This document shows positions 7,859 to 16,405 of a stretch of 33,860 bases of DNA, in pieces; position 1 is the first letter of the stretch; the number at the start of each line of letters is the position of its first letter. Location: positions 1-33,860 of the forward strand of contig JACOUB010000039.1 in NCBI GenBank assembly GCA_016178015.1, written 5' to 3'. The stretch comes from Methylocystis sp. (GTDB lineage: Bacteria; Pseudomonadota; Alphaproteobacteria; Rhizobiales; Beijerinckiaceae). The notes below the pieces were generated by a model. The model was not told the DNA's origin, made no database searches, and saw only the letters and a list, made by a program, of their open reading frames with translations. The position numbers and the translations under genes are program-made.

Positions 7859-8565
7859 GTCTCGCCTTGCCGCCCTGTCTCGATGCCTTCACGATCGAGG
7901 AACGCCTGCGCCGCGGCCTGTTCAGCCGCACGCTTGGACGCCCCTGAGCCACGCGCCAGGGCGAATCCGTCCACCTCCACGGCGACCTCGAAGAACGGCG
8001 CGTGGTCCGGTCCGCTGCGCGACGCCACGCGGTATCGCGGCGTCGCCAGTCGGCGCGCCTGCGCCCATTCTTGCAACGATGTCTTGGCGTCGCGCAGTTT
8101 GCGTCCCGGCGCTTGCATCCGCGCCGCGAACGCGGCCCGCACCACCGCGACGGCCGCCGGCCACCCGCCATCGAGGAAGACGGCGCCGATGATCGCCTCG
8201 CAAATATCGCCAAGAATGGCGCGCTTCCTGCGCCCGCCGGTCTGCGCCTCGCCCTCGCCGAGCCGGATGAATGGGCCGACGCCCCAGCTCTCGGCGACTT
8301 CGGCGCACGTCTCCTTGCGCACGAGATCGGCCAGACGACGCGACAATTCTCCCTCGCGCTCGTTGGCGAAGGCGTCGTAGAGCATGTGCGCCACTGCGAG
8401 CCCCAGCACGCGATCTCCCAGGAATTCGAGCCTCTCATAGGAATCGGGTCGCGCGGCCGACGCGCTGACATGCGTCAACGCGTGCTCCAGAAAACGCTTT
8501 TCCGCAAATCGGTGACCGATGCTCGCCTCGAGCTCGGCGAGACTGTCTTGACCGGCGCGAGCCAT
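7855..8565 (-). CDS. rnc: Ribonuclease III
   Basis: A 236-residue double-strand-specific endoribonuclease for rRNA and mRNA processing. The nuclease domain has the signature YERLEFLGDRVLGL (43-56), with E44, E47 and D51 corresponding to E. coli E38, E41 and D45, and GDICEAIIGAVFLDGG supplies the second metal-binding Asp and Glu. A double-stranded-RNA-binding domain occupies about 155-225. The frame is open to 8712, but those residues overlap lepB and do not resemble RNase III, so MARAGQDS at 8565 is taken. It starts 13 bp after the lepB stop and overlaps era by 4 bp. Confidence 0.94.
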   Translation of the reverse strand: MARAGQDSLAELEASIGHRFAEKRFLEHALTHVSASAARPDSYERLEFLGDRVLGLAVAHMLYDAFANEREGELSRRLADLVRKETCAEVAESWGVGPFIRLGEGEAQTGGRRKRAILGDICEAIIGAVFLDGGWPAAVAVVRAAFAARMQAPGRKLRDAKTSLQEWAQARRLATPRYRVASRSGPDHAPFFEVAVEVDGFALARGSGASKRAAEQAAAQAFLDREGIETGRQGET

Positions 8566-8578
8566 CGATACGCCGCCA

Positions 8579-9355
8579 TCAATGCGCCGGCTTGAACAGG
8601 CGCTCCCAGCGCACGGTCCATGGCCAGCGCCAGAAAGCGAGGGCGGATTCGTCTTTCTGCACGGAGAAGAAGACGATCTCGGCGCGGCCGACGAGATTCT
8701 CAAATGGCACATAACCGACGCCGTTGAACTCGGGCGGGATACGCGAATCCGTCGAATTGTCGCGATTGTCGCCCATCATGAAATAGTGATTGGGCGGGAC
8801 GACGAACAGCTCGGTGTTGCCGTTGACGCCATGATCGCCTTCGATCTGGATGATCGTATGGGCGAGGCCGCCGGGCAGGGTTTCGGTATAGGTGGGAACC
8901 TCCACCTCGCGGCCCTCGCGGTTCTCGCTGCGCTCGCCGACCCTCGGCTCGCGCGGCACGATCACGCCGTTGATATAGAGACGGCCGTCGATCATCTGAA
9001 TTCTATCGCCCGGCAGGCCGATGACGCGTTTGATATAATCGGTGTCATTATCGCGCGGCAGCTTGAACACCGCCACATCGCCCCGCTTGGGCATGGACGC
9101 CAAGATGCGGCCGGAAAAGAGATCGGGACTGAAAGGAATCGAATAATTGGAATAACCGTAGGAGTATTTCGACACGAACACATAGTCACCGACCAGCAGC
9201 GTCGGAATCATCGAGCCCGACGGGATGACGAAGGGCTGAAACAACAAAGTGCGAATGACCAAGGCGATCGCCAGCGCCTCAACGATGACCTTGATCGTCT
9301 CGCGCAATCCGCCTTCTTCGCGCTTTTCAGCGACCGAGACGTTCCTGCTGCTCAA
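8579..9355 (-). CDS. lepB: Signal peptidase I
   Basis: A 258-residue membrane-bound type I signal peptidase that removes Sec/Tat signal peptides at the periplasmic face. One membrane segment lies at about 22-38. The catalytic serine is S48 in PSGSM, the general-base lysine is K109 in DYIKRVIG, and GDNRDNSTDSR forms the third conserved box. The start is a TTG at 9355: an in-frame TGA lies three codons upstream, no other Met precedes the active site, and GGGAG/GAGG lies 4-9 nt upstream. A 26-bp tandem repeat sits directly before it. It heads the lepB-rnc-era-DUF1737-recO run. Confidence 0.94.
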   Translation of the reverse strand: MSSRNVSVAEKREEGGLRETIKVIVEALAIALVIRTLLFQPFVIPSGSMIPTLLVGDYVFVSKYSYGYSNYSIPFSPDLFSGRILASMPKRGDVAVFKLPRDNDTDYIKRVIGLPGDRIQMIDGRLYINGVIVPREPRVGERSENREGREVEVPTYTETLPGGLAHTIIQIEGDHGVNGNTELFVVPPNHYFMMGDNRDNSTDSRIPPEFNGVGYVPFENLVGRAEIVFFSVQKDESALAFWRWPWTVRWERLFKPAH

Positions 9356-9366
9356 GCTGCCTCACT

Positions 9367-9418
9367 CCCTTATGGACCGACCCTGGCCCCAGCCCTTATG
9401 GACCGGCTATGGCCGCAG
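9367..9418. repeat. 26-bp tandem duplication upstream of lepB
   Basis: Copies 9367-9392 and 9393-9418 match at about 22 of 26 positions; both begin CCCTTATGGACCG. The first copy contains the complement of the lepB ribosome-binding sequence, so the duplication changes the lepB leader. No other function is apparent. Confidence 0.8.
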
Positions 9419-9450
9419 CCTCACGCAAATATCGACGGCCTTGGATTTTA

Positions 9451-9588
9451 CCCGTCATGCCCGCGCTTGTCGCGGGCATCCACGCCGCGCCGCCGCGGGA
9501 TAATGGAAAAAGTCGCGTCGTCGCTCCGCTTGCATCGCTTCGCATTTGTCCCGGCGTGGATGGCCGGCGCAAGGCCGGCCATGACGGG
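9451..9588. repeat. Dispersed palindromic repeat with CCCGTCATG ends
   Basis: Bounded by CCCGTCATG (9451-9459) and its exact complement CATGACGGG (9580-9588), with internal stems near each end (CCCGCG...CGCGGG at 9461-9477, and GCCGGC...GCCGGCC at 9563-9580). It has the look of a dispersed alphaproteobacterial intergenic element. It fills most of the 321-bp acpS-lepB gap, which otherwise holds only the 26-bp duplication; no gene is supported. Confidence 0.6.
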
Positions 9589-9676
9589 CGCCGGGCCCTG
9601 CCGGGACGGGGCCGATCCTGACGATGTGCGAGTCATTGTGCAAGGCCGCCGGTATGGCACGTTCCAGAAATGATGC

Positions 9677-10075
9677 TTAGCACGGCACGGCCTCGATGAG
9701 AACCAGCGCTTGCGCGAGCGGGTATTCGTCGGTCAAGGTAAGGTGAATCGAGACCTTCGTTCCCGGCGGCGTCATCTCGGCCAACCGCGAGGCCGCGCCG
9801 GCGGTGAGCGCCACCGTGGGCCGCCCCGACGCCAGATTGACGACGCCCATGTCCTTCCAGAATATCCCGTCCCTGATCCCGGTGCCGAGCGCCTTGGCGC
9901 AGGCCTCCTTGGCGGCGAAGCGCTTGGCATAGGACGCGGCCCGCCCGGCGCGTGCGTCGGAGCGCGCGCGCTCCGTGTCGGTAAAACAGCGATGGGTGAA
10001 GCGCTCGCCGTAGCGCTCCAGCGCCGCCTCGATGCGGCGAATGTCGCAAAGATCGCTGCCGAAGCCGATGATCAT
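9677..10075 (-). CDS. acpS: Holo-[acyl-carrier-protein] synthase
   Basis: A 132-residue phosphopantetheinyl transferase that moves 4'-phosphopantetheine from CoA to apo-ACP, activating fatty acid synthesis. The first motif [13 protein letters not shown] (4-16) carries the Mg-binding Asp8, and the second, [14 protein letters not shown] (51-64), carries Glu57. Length fits the AcpS class. The ATG at 10075 overlaps the pdxJ stop in an ATGA; a longer open frame upstream is the shadow of pdxJ. The pdxJ-acpS pair is widely conserved. Confidence 0.94.
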   Translation of the reverse strand: MIIGFGSDLCDIRRIEAALERYGERFTHRCFTDTERARSDARAGRAASYAKRFAAKEACAKALGTGIRDGIFWKDMGVVNLASGRPTVALTAGAASRLAEMTPPGTKVSIHLTLTDEYPLAQALVLIEAVPC

Positions 10076-10830
10076 CGCGCCGCCGCCGCTCTGCCCTCGT
10101 CCATGGCCCTGCGCATGGTCTTGACCGATTCGGCAAGCCCGACGAAAACGGCCTCGCCGACGAGAAAATGACCGATATTGAGTTCGACGATTGGCGGCAG
10201 CGACGCCACGCGGCGCGCCGTCTCGTAGTCGAGGCCATGGCCGGCATGGCACTCCAGCCCGCGCGCGCTCGCCAACGCCGTCGCCCGCTTGATGCGCTCG
10301 AATTCCCGCTCCGCCAGCGTGAGATCGCCGACCTCGATCGCATGACACCAGGCGCCGGTATGGAACTCGACCACGGGCGCGCCAAGCGACGCCGCCGCCG
10401 CGATCGCGTCCTCGCTCGGCTCGATGAACAGGGAGACGTGAATCCACGCTCTGTGTAATTGATCGACAAAGGGCGCGAGACGATCGCGTCCGGCGACGAC
10501 GTCGAGACCGCCCTCGGTGGTGCGCTCGGTGCGTTTCTCCGGCACCAGGCAGACGGCGTGCGGCCTGATCTTCAACGCGACGTCGAGCATCTGCTCGGTC
10601 GCCGCCATCTCGAAATTCAGGGGTTTCGAGATGGCCTCCTTAAGCCTCGTCATATCGTCGTCGTGAATGTGACGGCGATCCTCGCGCAAATGCGCCGTTA
10701 TGCCGTCGGCGCCGGCCTCGATGGCGAGCTGCGCGGCGCGCAAGGGATCGGGCCGCTGGCCGCCGCGCGCGTTACGAACCGTCGCGACATGATCGATGTT
10801 GACGCCCAGACGCAAGGGAGCAGCGGTCAT
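10072..10830 (-). CDS. pdxJ: Pyridoxine 5'-phosphate synthase
   Basis: A 252-residue TIM-barrel enzyme for the last ring-closing step of the DXP-dependent vitamin B6 pathway (1-deoxyxylulose 5-phosphate plus aminoacetone phosphate to PNP). Family motifs are complete: [15 protein letters not shown] (9-23), [12 protein letters not shown] (44-55, with H47), NFEMA (72-76, with E74) and the later VEFHTGAW and CHAGHGLDY elements. It starts 7 bp after the rsh stop and overlaps acpS by 4 bp. Confidence 0.95.
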   Translation of the reverse strand: MTAAPLRLGVNIDHVATVRNARGGQRPDPLRAAQLAIEAGADGITAHLREDRRHIHDDDMTRLKEAISKPLNFEMAATEQMLDVALKIRPHAVCLVPEKRTERTTEGGLDVVAGRDRLAPFVDQLHRAWIHVSLFIEPSEDAIAAAASLGAPVVEFHTGAWCHAIEVGDLTLAEREFERIKRATALASARGLECHAGHGLDYETARRVASLPPIVELNIGHFLVGEAVFVGLAESVKTMRRAMDEGRAAAAR

Positions 10831-10837
10831 CTTTCTC

Positions 10838-13045
10838 TCATCCGTTCACCCGTTCGACCTTGCTGACCAACGGGCTGCCGCGCAGACGCGCGATAATGTC
10901 GTTGAGATGCTTTAGATCCGCGACCTCGAGATCGAAGGTCATTTCCCGAAAATCTGGAGAATGGGCGGCGAAGCTGATGTTGTCGATATTGGCGCCCGTT
11001 TCGCCCACCACCGTCGCCAATGCGCCGAGGGTTCCCGGTTCATTGATCGCGGTCGCGACGATCCGCGCTGGAAACAATTCATGTTTGTCGCCGTCCAGAT
11101 CCCAGCGCACGTCGAGCCAGCGATCCGGCTGATCGTCGAAGGCGGTGAGCGCCGGCGACTGAATCGGATAGATGGTGATTCCTTCGCCCGGCGTGAGAAT
11201 GCCGACGATGCGGTCGCCCGGCACCGCGCCGCCGTCGGCGGCGAAGCGTACCGGCACATCGCCGTGCAAGCCGCGAATAGGAATGGCGTCGACCTCGTCC
11301 CCGGCGCCGGGAACCTTGAATACGAGATTGGAACTCTTCTTTACGCCGAACCAGCCGGGCTCGCCAGGCTCGATGGTCTTGGGCGCGGGTTTGCGCTCCT
11401 CTCGGAAATCGGGATAGACCGCCTTCACGACGTCGCCGGAATAGATTTCGCCCCGTCCGACGGCCGCCAGCATGTCGTCGACAGAGCCTCTCGCCAGACG
11501 CGGCAGAGCGCTCTTCAACTTCTCGTCCGAGATGGCGCGGCCGGCGCGCTCGAACGCGCGCCTCACGATCTGGCTGCCGAGCCCCGCATATTGCCGACGC
11601 ACCGCCTCGCGCGTCGCGCGCCGGATGGCGGCCTGCGCCTTGCCTGTGACGACGAGCGATTCCCAGGCCGCCGGCGGCATGTGGCCTTCGGCGCGGATGA
11701 TTTCCACCTCGTCGCCGTTCTGCAATTGCGACAGAAGCGGCGCGATGCGCCCGTTGATCTTGGCGCCGACCGCAGAATTGCCGACCTTGGTGTGCACCGC
11801 GTAAGCGAAATCGATCGGCGTCGCGCCGCGCGGCAAGGCGATCAAACCGCCTTTCGGCGTGAAGCAGAACACCTGATCTTGAAACAACTCCAGCCGCGTG
11901 TGCTCGAGAAATTCCTCGGGACTGTCGCCATGCGTCAGAAGCTCCAGCGTCTCCTGCAGCCACCGAAACGCGCTGCTTTCCTTGGCCAGCTCTTCCTTGC
12001 CCTCGACGCTGCCGCTGTCCTTGTAGAGCGCGTGAGCGGCGATGCCGAAGCAAGCGATTTCATGCATCGCGGCGGTGCGAATCTGCAACTCGACTCGTTG
12101 ATGGCCGGGACCTATCACCGTCGTATGAATGGAACGATAATCATTCTGCTTGGGCGTCGACACATAATCCTTGAACCGGCCGGGAACATTCGGCCATTTG
12201 GTGTGGACGACGCCCAGAACGCGATAACAGTCCTCAAGCTCGCCGACGATAATGCGAAAACCGACAATGTCGGAGAGCTGCTCGAAGGCAATGGATTTGC
12301 GCTCCATCTTGCGCCATACCGAATAAGGCGTCTTCTGCCGGCCAGAAACCGCCGCCTCTATGTCGCGTCGCGCGAACTCCTCGGCCAGCTCCTTTTCGAT
12401 GCGCTTGATGATGCGGCCATTCTTGGCGCGCAGATCGTGCAGACGCGCCTCGATGGTCCGATAAGCCTCCGGCATCAAATGACGAAAGGCGAGACCTTCC
12501 AATTCCTCGCGCAGCCGCTGCATGCCCATGCGCCCGGCGAGCGGCGCGTAGATGTCGAGCGTCTCCTCGGCGATGCGCGCGCGCTTTTCGGTCGGCACGA
12601 AATGCAGGGTGCGCATGTTGTGCAGCCGATCCGCCAACTTGATCAGCAGCACGCGCACATCCTCGGCCACGGCGAGAAGGAGCTTGCGGAAATTCTCGCC
12701 TTGCGCGGCCTTCTTGGAAACGAGATCCAGCTTCTCGATCTTGGTCAGGCCCTCGACCAGCTTGCCGATCTGGGGACCGAACAGATGATCGATCTCCTCG
12801 CGCGTCGTGGCGGTGTCTTCGATGATGTCGTGGAGCATCGCGGCGACGATGGTGGCGTCGTCGAGTTTGAGATCGGTCAAGATCGCCGCGACTTCGAGCG
12901 GGTGGGAAAAATAAGGGTCGCCGGAGGCGCGCTTTTGCGCGCCATGCGCCTTCATTGCATAGACGTAGGCGCGATTGAGCAAATCCTCGTCGACGTGCGG
13001 ATTGTACTTGCGCACGCGCTCGACGAGTTCATACTGACGTATCAT
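10838..13045 (-). CDS. rsh: Bifunctional (p)ppGpp synthetase/hydrolase Rsh
   Basis: A 735-residue long RelA/SpoT homologue controlling the stringent response. The HD hydrolase domain has SHPLEVA (47-53), HDIIEDT (72-78) and [12 protein letters not shown] (136-147). The synthetase domain follows (about 240-350) with DIVGFRI and [10 protein letters not shown] (290-299); RFKD fits the RxKD loop of bifunctional rather than synthetase-only enzymes. A TGS domain lies near 395-450 ([16 protein letters not shown]) and an ACT domain at about 655-735. Both catalytic halves look intact. Next to rpoZ, the omega subunit that forms a ppGpp site on RNA polymerase in many bacteria, and upstream of pdxJ. Confidence 0.95.
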   Translation of the reverse strand: MIRQYELVERVRKYNPHVDEDLLNRAYVYAMKAHGAQKRASGDPYFSHPLEVAAILTDLKLDDATIVAAMLHDIIEDTATTREEIDHLFGPQIGKLVEGLTKIEKLDLVSKKAAQGENFRKLLLAVAEDVRVLLIKLADRLHNMRTLHFVPTEKRARIAEETLDIYAPLAGRMGMQRLREELEGLAFRHLMPEAYRTIEARLHDLRAKNGRIIKRIEKELAEEFARRDIEAAVSGRQKTPYSVWRKMERKSIAFEQLSDIVGFRIIVGELEDCYRVLGVVHTKWPNVPGRFKDYVSTPKQNDYRSIHTTVIGPGHQRVELQIRTAAMHEIACFGIAAHALYKDSGSVEGKEELAKESSAFRWLQETLELLTHGDSPEEFLEHTRLELFQDQVFCFTPKGGLIALPRGATPIDFAYAVHTKVGNSAVGAKINGRIAPLLSQLQNGDEVEIIRAEGHMPPAAWESLVVTGKAQAAIRRATREAVRRQYAGLGSQIVRRAFERAGRAISDEKLKSALPRLARGSVDDMLAAVGRGEIYSGDVVKAVYPDFREERKPAPKTIEPGEPGWFGVKKSSNLVFKVPGAGDEVDAIPIRGLHGDVPVRFAADGGAVPGDRIVGILTPGEGITIYPIQSPALTAFDDQPDRWLDVRWDLDGDKHELFPARIVATAINEPGTLGALATVVGETGANIDNISFAAHSPDFREMTFDLEVADLKHLNDIIARLRGSPLVSKVERVNG

Positions 13046-13063
13046 CCTCTGTTACCAACCGCG

Positions 13064-13096
13064 CGAACCGGCGGCCGCTTCGATCGAAAATGCTCC
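13064..13096. repeat. 33-bp dispersed repeat (related to 26108-26140)
   Basis: This segment and 26108-26140 match at about 27 of 33 positions; both begin CGAACCGGCG and end GAAAATGCTC. It lies 18 bp upstream of the rsh start, so it may sit in the rsh leader. At 26108 the same sequence forms the right half of a hairpin; here only that half is present. Confidence 0.6.
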
Positions 13097-13108
13097 AGTG
13101 CGCCGCGT

Positions 13109-13227
13109 CCAACATTCGATTCCGGCCTGTCATTCCCGACAGGCCGAGGGCCTGACCTTAGAATCCAGGGCGACATCTCGTGTCTTGCAGGATTCCCGGT
13201 CGCCGCTGCGCGACGCGGGGAATGACA
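13109..13227. repeat. Dispersed intergenic repeat between rpoZ and rsh (copy 1)
   Basis: The first 60 bp (13109-13168, from CCAACATTCGATTCCG) recur at 14712-14770 with few changes. The element is bounded inside by TGTCATTCCC (13129-13138) and its near-complement GGGGAATGACA (13217-13227), so it can fold on itself. It occupies most of the 238-bp gap between rpoZ and rsh. Confidence 0.75.
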
Positions 13228-13283
13228 CTCGTGGGACCAAGCGTTAGAATCACAATTCTAGCGCAACCAGCGACGCCTGCGGC

Positions 13284-13676
13284 TCACTCGCCCTCATCGT
13301 CCACCTGAGCGGGCGGCACCAGCCCTTCGAGACCGCGCAGCAAATCCTCTTCGGTCATGCGGTCGAACTGCGCGTCGCCGTCGCCGTCGCCATCGGCGCC
13401 GCCACCCGGCGTCAGCGCGGGAACCGCCTCGGTCTCCGGCTCGTCCACCTCGACTTGCCGTTGCAAGGAGTGAATGAAATCCTCTCTGAGATCGCCGGGC
13501 GTCAGCGCCGTCTCGGCGATTTCGCGCAAGGCGACGACCGGATTTTTGTCATTGTCGCGGTCGACCAGGATCGGCTGGCCAGACGAGATCAACCTGGCCC
13601 GATGCGCGGCAAGCAGAACGAGATCGAACCGGTTCTCGACCTTGTCGACACAATCCTCGACGGTGACGCGCGCCAT
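13284..13676 (-). CDS. rpoZ: RNA polymerase omega subunit
   Basis: A 130-residue omega subunit that assists folding of the beta-prime subunit. The N-terminus [19 protein letters not shown] is the family hallmark, followed by [11 protein letters not shown] and [10 protein letters not shown]. The C-terminal half (about 75-130) is acidic with a [12 protein letters not shown] run, the alphaproteobacterial extension. AGGAG lies 10 nt before the ATG. It precedes rsh on the same strand. Confidence 0.95.
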   Translation of the reverse strand: MARVTVEDCVDKVENRFDLVLLAAHRARLISSGQPILVDRDNDKNPVVALREIAETALTPGDLREDFIHSLQRQVEVDEPETEAVPALTPGGGADGDGDGDAQFDRMTEEDLLRGLEGLVPPAQVDDEGE

Positions 13677-14076
13677 TTCGGGCCAGCTCCTCTTGTTCTG
13701 ACAAGGAACGTCTGCTACACGAATAACCAGTTCATGGCAACGATGAAGAGAATGCGAAATACATTGGCTCTAGCCCGAGTCGAATAGCCAAAAAAACCGC
13801 TGCGGAGGGAACTTGTTGTTTTAAAATGAGCTTCGGCAGATGAATTTTCCGGCCGCCTCTTGACGTCGGGCTTTTGCGACCGATCTTTGAATCGATGTCT
13901 TCATCCTCTGGCGCGCGCTGCAAAAGGCGCGTGGGGGCGGAGAGTTGTTGCCGAGCTTGTCACCCGACAGTTGAACAGGGGGTGACGGGTAGGGAGCGCT
14001 GCCATTCGGGTTATCAGTGTTTTCGAACCGTCATTCACCTAACTTCCCTACAATAACCCGATAGCGAGAATCTCAA
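13677..14076. other. Divergent intergenic region rpoZ / NYN gene
   Basis: These 400 bp separate divergent rpoZ and the NYN gene and should hold both promoters. Visible structures are a GTCACCC/GGGTGAC stem (13959-13965 with 13980-13986) and the interleaved arms CGGGTTAT (14007-14014) with ATAACCCG (14053-14060), the latter just before the NYN start. Short open frames here show no recognisable protein. Confidence 0.5.
13712..13740 (-). promoter_or_regulatory. Candidate rpoZ promoter
   Basis: On the minus strand TTGCCA (13735-13740) and TAGCAG (13712-13717) are 17 bp apart, placed about 36 bp before the rpoZ ATG. The -35 fits the alphaproteobacterial TTG-type box; the -10 is weak. A candidate by spacing and position only. 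Confidence 0.3.
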
Positions 14077-14691
14077 ATGTCAGAACCGGAGCGTATTGCG
14101 TTATTCATTGATGGCGCCAACCTTTACGCGACAGCCAAATCCCTCGGATTTGACATCGACTACAAGCGTCTTCTGCGCGAATTCCAAGGCCGAGGTCGCC
14201 TTATTCGCGCTTTCTATTACACCGCCCTGATCGAAGACCAGGAATATTCCTCGATTCGGCCGCTGATCGACTGGCTCGACTACAATGGGTACGCTGTCGT
14301 GACCAAGCCCACCAAGGAGTTCGTCGATTCGCTCGGACGGCGCAAGGTCAAGGGCAATATGGACATCGAACTGGCCGTCGACGCCATGGAGATGGCCGGG
14401 CACATCGACCACATGGTGCTGTTTTCCGGCGACGGCGACTTTCGCTCGCTGGTCGAGGCCGTGCAGCGCAGGGGCGTGAAGGTTTCGGTGATTTCCACGA
14501 TCACCACGCAGCCGCCGATGATCGCCGACGAACTGCGCCGCCAAGCCGACGAGTTCGTCGATCTCATCCACCTCGTCGGCAAGATCGGCCGCGATCCGGG
14601 CGAGCGCGCCGAGCGGATGCAACGCTTCCAGGAGCGCCGGCCGATGGCTCCGGCGGCGCCGGCCGGCCATGAGGACGAGAGCGAAGAGTAA
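14077..14691 (+). CDS. NYN-domain (LabA/DUF88-like) protein, putative ribonuclease
   Basis: A 204-residue protein of the LabA/DUF88 branch of NYN domains (PIN-like fold, mostly RNA nucleases). The acidic metal-binding motifs are in order: ALFIDGAN (8-15, D12), KGNMDIELAVD (92-102, D96) and LFSGDGDFRSLV (115-126, D119 and D121). The fold ends about 172; the tail to 204 is charged and Pro/Ala-rich. The active site looks intact, so RNA cleavage is plausible, but substrate and pathway are unknown. It is divergent from rpoZ. Confidence 0.8.
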   Translation: MSEPERIALFIDGANLYATAKSLGFDIDYKRLLREFQGRGRLIRAFYYTALIEDQEYSSIRPLIDWLDYNGYAVVTKPTKEFVDSLGRRKVKGNMDIELAVDAMEMAGHIDHMVLFSGDGDFRSLVEAVQRRGVKVSVISTITTQPPMIADELRRQADEFVDLIHLVGKIGRDPGERAERMQRFQERRPMAPAAPAGHEDESEE

Positions 14692-14711
14692 TGGCGGCGT
14701 CCCGGCGATTG

Positions 14712-14770
14712 CCAACATTCGATTCCGTTCTGTCATTCCCGGCAGGCCGAAGGCCTGACCGGGAATCCAG
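14712..14770. repeat. Dispersed intergenic repeat (copy 2) after the NYN gene
   Basis: Near-copy of 13109-13168 (both from CCAACATTCGATTCCG to GAATCCAG, one base shorter here), starting 20 bp past the NYN stop. With copy 1 it forms direct repeats about 1.6 kb apart around rpoZ and the NYN gene. The remaining gap to hipA (14771-15068) shows no gene. Confidence 0.75.
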
Positions 14771-15068
14771 CGATTACGGCGATTGCGGATTACGGTGACA
14801 TGATACGCATTGCGCGATATCACCCGTCTCGCTCCATTTACGGCTTTCGTCCCGGTCGGCCGGACTGCATGACATCATCATGCACACGTCATCAAATCAT
14901 GCTATGCGTGTCATGTGCCCGTAATTGCGAGGGCTCCGGCGGCCGCGCGACTTGCTCGATGCGGCGCGGGCCCGATGCGAAGTCTCCACGAGCGTCTCTA
15001 TCGGCATCTTCGATTGTGCGCCAATCGGCATCAAGAGTCGCGATTCAAACGGCCTGAAATATCGATCG

Positions 15069-15131
15069 TAAATAAGACATATTTTATCAGTTGACAAAAC
15101 ATTGCTTACTTGATAAGTTATATTTTATCAA
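15069..15131 (+). promoter_or_regulatory. AT-rich promoter with two N8-spaced operator-like palindromes upstream of hipA
   Basis: A perfect palindrome TTGATAA-N8-TTATCAA occupies 15110-15131. A weaker one of the same design, ATAA-N8-TTAT, lies at 15072-15087. The right parts of both are the direct repeat ATATTTTATCA (15079-15089 and 15120-15130), and the two centres are 41 bp apart, about four helical turns. A TTGACA -35 box lies between them (15091-15096), and the strong palindrome covers the expected -10 region. E. coli HipB binds inverted TATCC-N8-GGATA sites, so the N8 design and toxin-gene position suggest autorepression by the downstream HTH protein. This AT-rich patch stands out from its GC-rich surroundings. 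Confidence 0.65.
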
Positions 15132-15169
15132 CGTCCGTATTTGTGCGCTATAGGACAAACGAGTTTGGC

Positions 15170-16405
15170 GTGGCTGCCGCATTATGGGGCAAAGTCTACT
15201 ACGATACCAGCTTCGCCGGTGAGTTGCGGCAGGAGCCCGGGGGACGTTGCGTCTTTACCTATGACGCGACCTATCTGGAGGCGAAGCAGCCTGCCATTGC
15301 TTATACTCTGCCGAAGCAGTCTGCGCCGCACATCTGCGAGCAGGGGCTTCATCCCTTCTTCGACAATCTTATCGCCGAGGGTTGGTTGCGCAACGCCCAA
15401 GCGCGCGCCCTGAAAACCGACCCCAACAACCACTTCGCCCTGCTTCTTGCTTTCGGACGCGACTGCGCCGGAGCGGTTTCGGTCATCGATCCGGCTCCGG
15501 ACAGGGAGCCGGTGATCGACATCGATGATCCTGTTGCTGCGAAAGCCCTGGGGAGCCGGGGCTCGCTTTCCGGCGTGCAGCGCAAGCTTCTCGCCGTCAA
15601 GGAGGGACGCATCTACCGCCCCGCGCGCCATGACGAGACATCGCAATTTATCGCGAAGTTGCCATCCGGCTCTCTCCGCGACATCGTCGAGAACGAGTTT
15701 TTGACGACAATCGTCGCCCGCGCGCTGCTGCCTGACGACCAAACGGTGGATGCGGTGATCGCACCGCTTCGCGGCCTGCAAGATCGCGCTTTGCTGGTTC
15801 GCCGTTTCGATCGCCTGCCGAGTGGCGCAAAGATTCACTTCGAGGAATTTAATCAGCTTCTCGGACGCCGTTCCGGCGACGACAAGTACGACGCAGCTTA
15901 CGAGGACATGGCAGCGTTCATACGCACGACGCCGGGCTGCGCGCCCGTCGACGCATGGCGGCTCTATCGCCGCATTCTCGTTTGCTTCCTGACCGGCAAC
16001 ACAGACGCGCATCTCAAGAACTTCGCGATGCTCCATGTGCAAGGCGGGCTACAGCTCACGCCCGCCTACGACCTCGTCGCGGCCACGCTCTATCCCGAAT
16101 ATCGCACGCTGGCGCTCTCCATTGCGAAGGCTGAAAATCTATCGCTCGAACGCCTTCGGCCCAAACATCTGTCGGCCTTGGGCGACGCGTGCGGCCTCGA
16201 CGCCGCGACCATTGCTGAAACCGTGCGCAAGCTCGACCAGCGACGCAAGGCTGCGGAAAAGGCGGTTGTCGCCAACGCCAGAAAAATCGGCGCGGCGGCG
16301 CTGGGTGATAACCTTGTTGATCTCATGGAGCGTAGATGGAACGGGACCTTCTCCTCAATTGGTCGGTTTTTGTCGACGAAGCGATCCGCCGCCGACGGCG
16401 AATGA
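15170..16405 (+). CDS. hipA: HipA-type serine/threonine kinase toxin
   Basis: A 411-residue HipA-family kinase. The N-terminal subdomain (about 5-105) is followed by the glycine-rich loop SLSGVQRKLL (132-141), where S132 aligns with E. coli HipA Ser150. Then come lysine K163 in FIAKLPSG, the catalytic loop GNTDAHLKNF (276-285, D279 and N284) and the metal-binding D301 in LTPAYDLVA. All key residues are present, so an active kinase is predicted; HipA relatives inactivate glutamyl- or tryptophanyl-tRNA synthetase, but the target here is unknown. The frame runs back to a TTG at 15110, which lies inside the operator palindrome; GTG 15170 is chosen since it falls after the promoter with GAG/AGGA upstream. 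The 3' end overlaps the next gene by 70 bp. Confidence 0.85.
   Translation: MAAALWGKVYYDTSFAGELRQEPGGRCVFTYDATYLEAKQPAIAYTLPKQSAPHICEQGLHPFFDNLIAEGWLRNAQARALKTDPNNHFALLLAFGRDCAGAVSVIDPAPDREPVIDIDDPVAAKALGSRGSLSGVQRKLLAVKEGRIYRPARHDETSQFIAKLPSGSLRDIVENEFLTTIVARALLPDDQTVDAVIAPLRGLQDRALLVRRFDRLPSGAKIHFEEFNQLLGRRSGDDKYDAAYEDMAAFIRTTPGCAPVDAWRLYRRILVCFLTGNTDAHLKNFAMLHVQGGLQLTPAYDLVAATLYPEYRTLALSIAKAENLSLERLRPKHLSALGDACGLDAATIAETVRKLDQRRKAAEKAVVANARKIGAAALGDNLVDLMERRWNGTFSSIGRFLSTKRSAADGE

Noticed and set aside
10961-13225. 754-codon open frame on + strand opposite rsh
   Set aside because: Longer than rsh itself but antisense to its HD, synthetase, TGS and ACT domains; reads as low-complexity Arg/His/Ala sequence.
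13732-14056. Short open frames of 60-63 codons in the rpoZ/NYN gap
   Set aside because: No motif, no ribosome site, and they cross the expected promoter regions.
14800-15057. 85-codon open frame between the NYN gene and hipA
   Set aside because: No ribosome site, no family resemblance, Arg/Ser/Cys-rich; treated as non-coding.
15110-15169. TTG 15110 as hipA start
   Set aside because: It falls inside the perfect operator palindrome and the added 20 residues do not resemble HipA N-termini.
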